The notes under the pieces: model-generated
Databases searched by the model: none
The model's input: only the letters and a program-made list of their open reading frames with translations
What the model was told of the DNA's origin: nothing
Made by a program: the position numbers and the translations under genes
Assembly (NCBI GenBank): GCA_013329085.1
Contig: DUKX01000108.1
Location: forward strand, 1-6,031
Reading direction: 5' to 3'
DNA from: Methanofastidiosum sp.
GTDB taxonomy: Archaea > Methanobacteriota_B > Thermococci > Methanofastidiosales > Methanofastidiosaceae
Length of the DNA: 6,031 nt
Shown here: piece by piece, positions 5,742-6,031 of the stretch
Numbering within the stretch: position 1 is the stretch's first letter
Layout: every line of letters starts with the position of its first letter

Positions 5742-6031
5742 ATGAGCAAAACACTAGGGTTAGATATGAGTAGCAACAAAAGCGGCTATGCTCTATTTGA
5801 CGATAAAAATTTAATTACATATGGGTTGTGGGAACCAAAAGATAAAATGGAATGGCGAGACAGAGTAATATACATGGGAGAGCAGTTAGATGACTTTTTA
5901 AAGCATAATGAAGTCAACCAAGTATATTGTGAAGATGTTCCTTTAATGATGAAAAATCCACAGACACTCAAAATGCTTAGTGCTTTGCAAGGAGTATTAA
6001 TGGGTGTCTGTGTTGCAAATAATGTTAAAGT
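5742..6031 (+). CDS. RuvC-like Holliday-junction resolvase, phage type (5' part, cut by window end)
   Basis: 96 full codons are visible and the frame is still open at base 6031. AAGAGG (5730-5735) lies six bases before the ATG. The N-terminus, TLGLDMSSNKSGYALFDDKN, is the RuvC/RNase-H-fold first strand with catalytic-type Asp at D8, followed by a turn and the second strand. VYCEDVPLMMKNPQTLKML (61-79) carries the second acidic site at E64, with the phage-type E-D-V-P and N-x-Q-T-x-K-x-L signature, then LQGVLMGVCVANNV. These enzymes cut four-way DNA junctions; in phages they resolve branched replication or recombination intermediates before packaging. The third and fourth acidic residues should lie past the window. 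Co-transcription with probable virion-assembly genes fits a late, packaging-linked role. The RuvC-like fold is confident; the exact substrate is inferred from the family. Confidence 0.85.
   Translation, partial: MSKTLGLDMSSNKSGYALFDDKNLITYGLWEPKDKMEWRDRVIYMGEQLDDFLKHNEVNQVYCEDVPLMMKNPQTLKMLSALQGVLMGVCVANNVK

Noticed and set aside
1..6031. Genome-wide reassignment of TAG to Gln
   Set aside because: TAG is the natural stop of five genes, several followed by new starts with their own ribosome binding sites. The long fibre gene has about 29 Gln, all CAA or CAG, and a terminator lies between TAG-ended genes. Only one gene is truly interrupted.

Overview
The window is a stretch of tailed-bacteriophage (or prophage) genome, most likely from a low-GC Gram-positive host (Firmicutes, Clostridia or Bacilli side). 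The DNA is AT-rich and every gene lies on the + strand. Genes are packed with gaps of about 10-25 bases or a short overlap, and strong AAGGAGG-type ribosome binding sites precede ATG or GTG starts. The recognisable families (HNxLxxLxGG-type fibre, short head-fibre-like protein, MazF/PemK toxin fold, XhlA-like and LLH-like holins, phage RuvC-like resolvase) are typical of phages of such hosts. Nothing in the window identifies the species.

Layout: (1) 1-34, an intrinsic terminator closing a gene outside the window. (2) 61-3345, a receptor-binding block: a small Cys/Lys-rich protein, a 104-residue probable structural partner, and a 914-residue modular tail fibre with two HNxLxxLxGG modules and a C1q/TNF-like C-terminal head. 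(3) 3359-3544, a 61-codon head-fibre-like gene interrupted at codon 22 by an in-frame TAG, with otherwise continuous coding sense and a tandem TAG-TAA end. (4) 3573-3926, an orphan MazF/PemK-fold protein with Lys in place of the usual active-site Arg. (5) 3939-4757, two membrane proteins that look like a lysis pair: XhlA-like (coiled coil plus C-terminal membrane segment) and LLH-holin-like (N-terminal membrane segment plus helical domain). (6) 4758-4799, a strong terminator. (7) 4839 to the end, a second group: two overlapping genes of unknown function, probably structural or assembly, and the 5' part of a RuvC-like Holliday-junction resolvase cut by the window end.

Regions 2-5 look like one late transcription unit for host recognition, capsid decoration and lysis. 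The endolysin is not in the window. The second unit pairs probable virion-assembly genes with a resolvase that would clear branched DNA before packaging.

The most notable points are the amber codon inside the head-fibre-like gene and a 1.35-kb stretch (3927-5276) of one frame in which every stop codon is TAG. TAG also ends five of the nine complete genes, and the 914-residue fibre, with about 29 Gln, contains no TAG. Full TAG reassignment is therefore unlikely. Leaky readthrough, reinitiation or a recent nonsense change fit better. I see no tRNA, CRISPR array, insertion sequence or attachment site.
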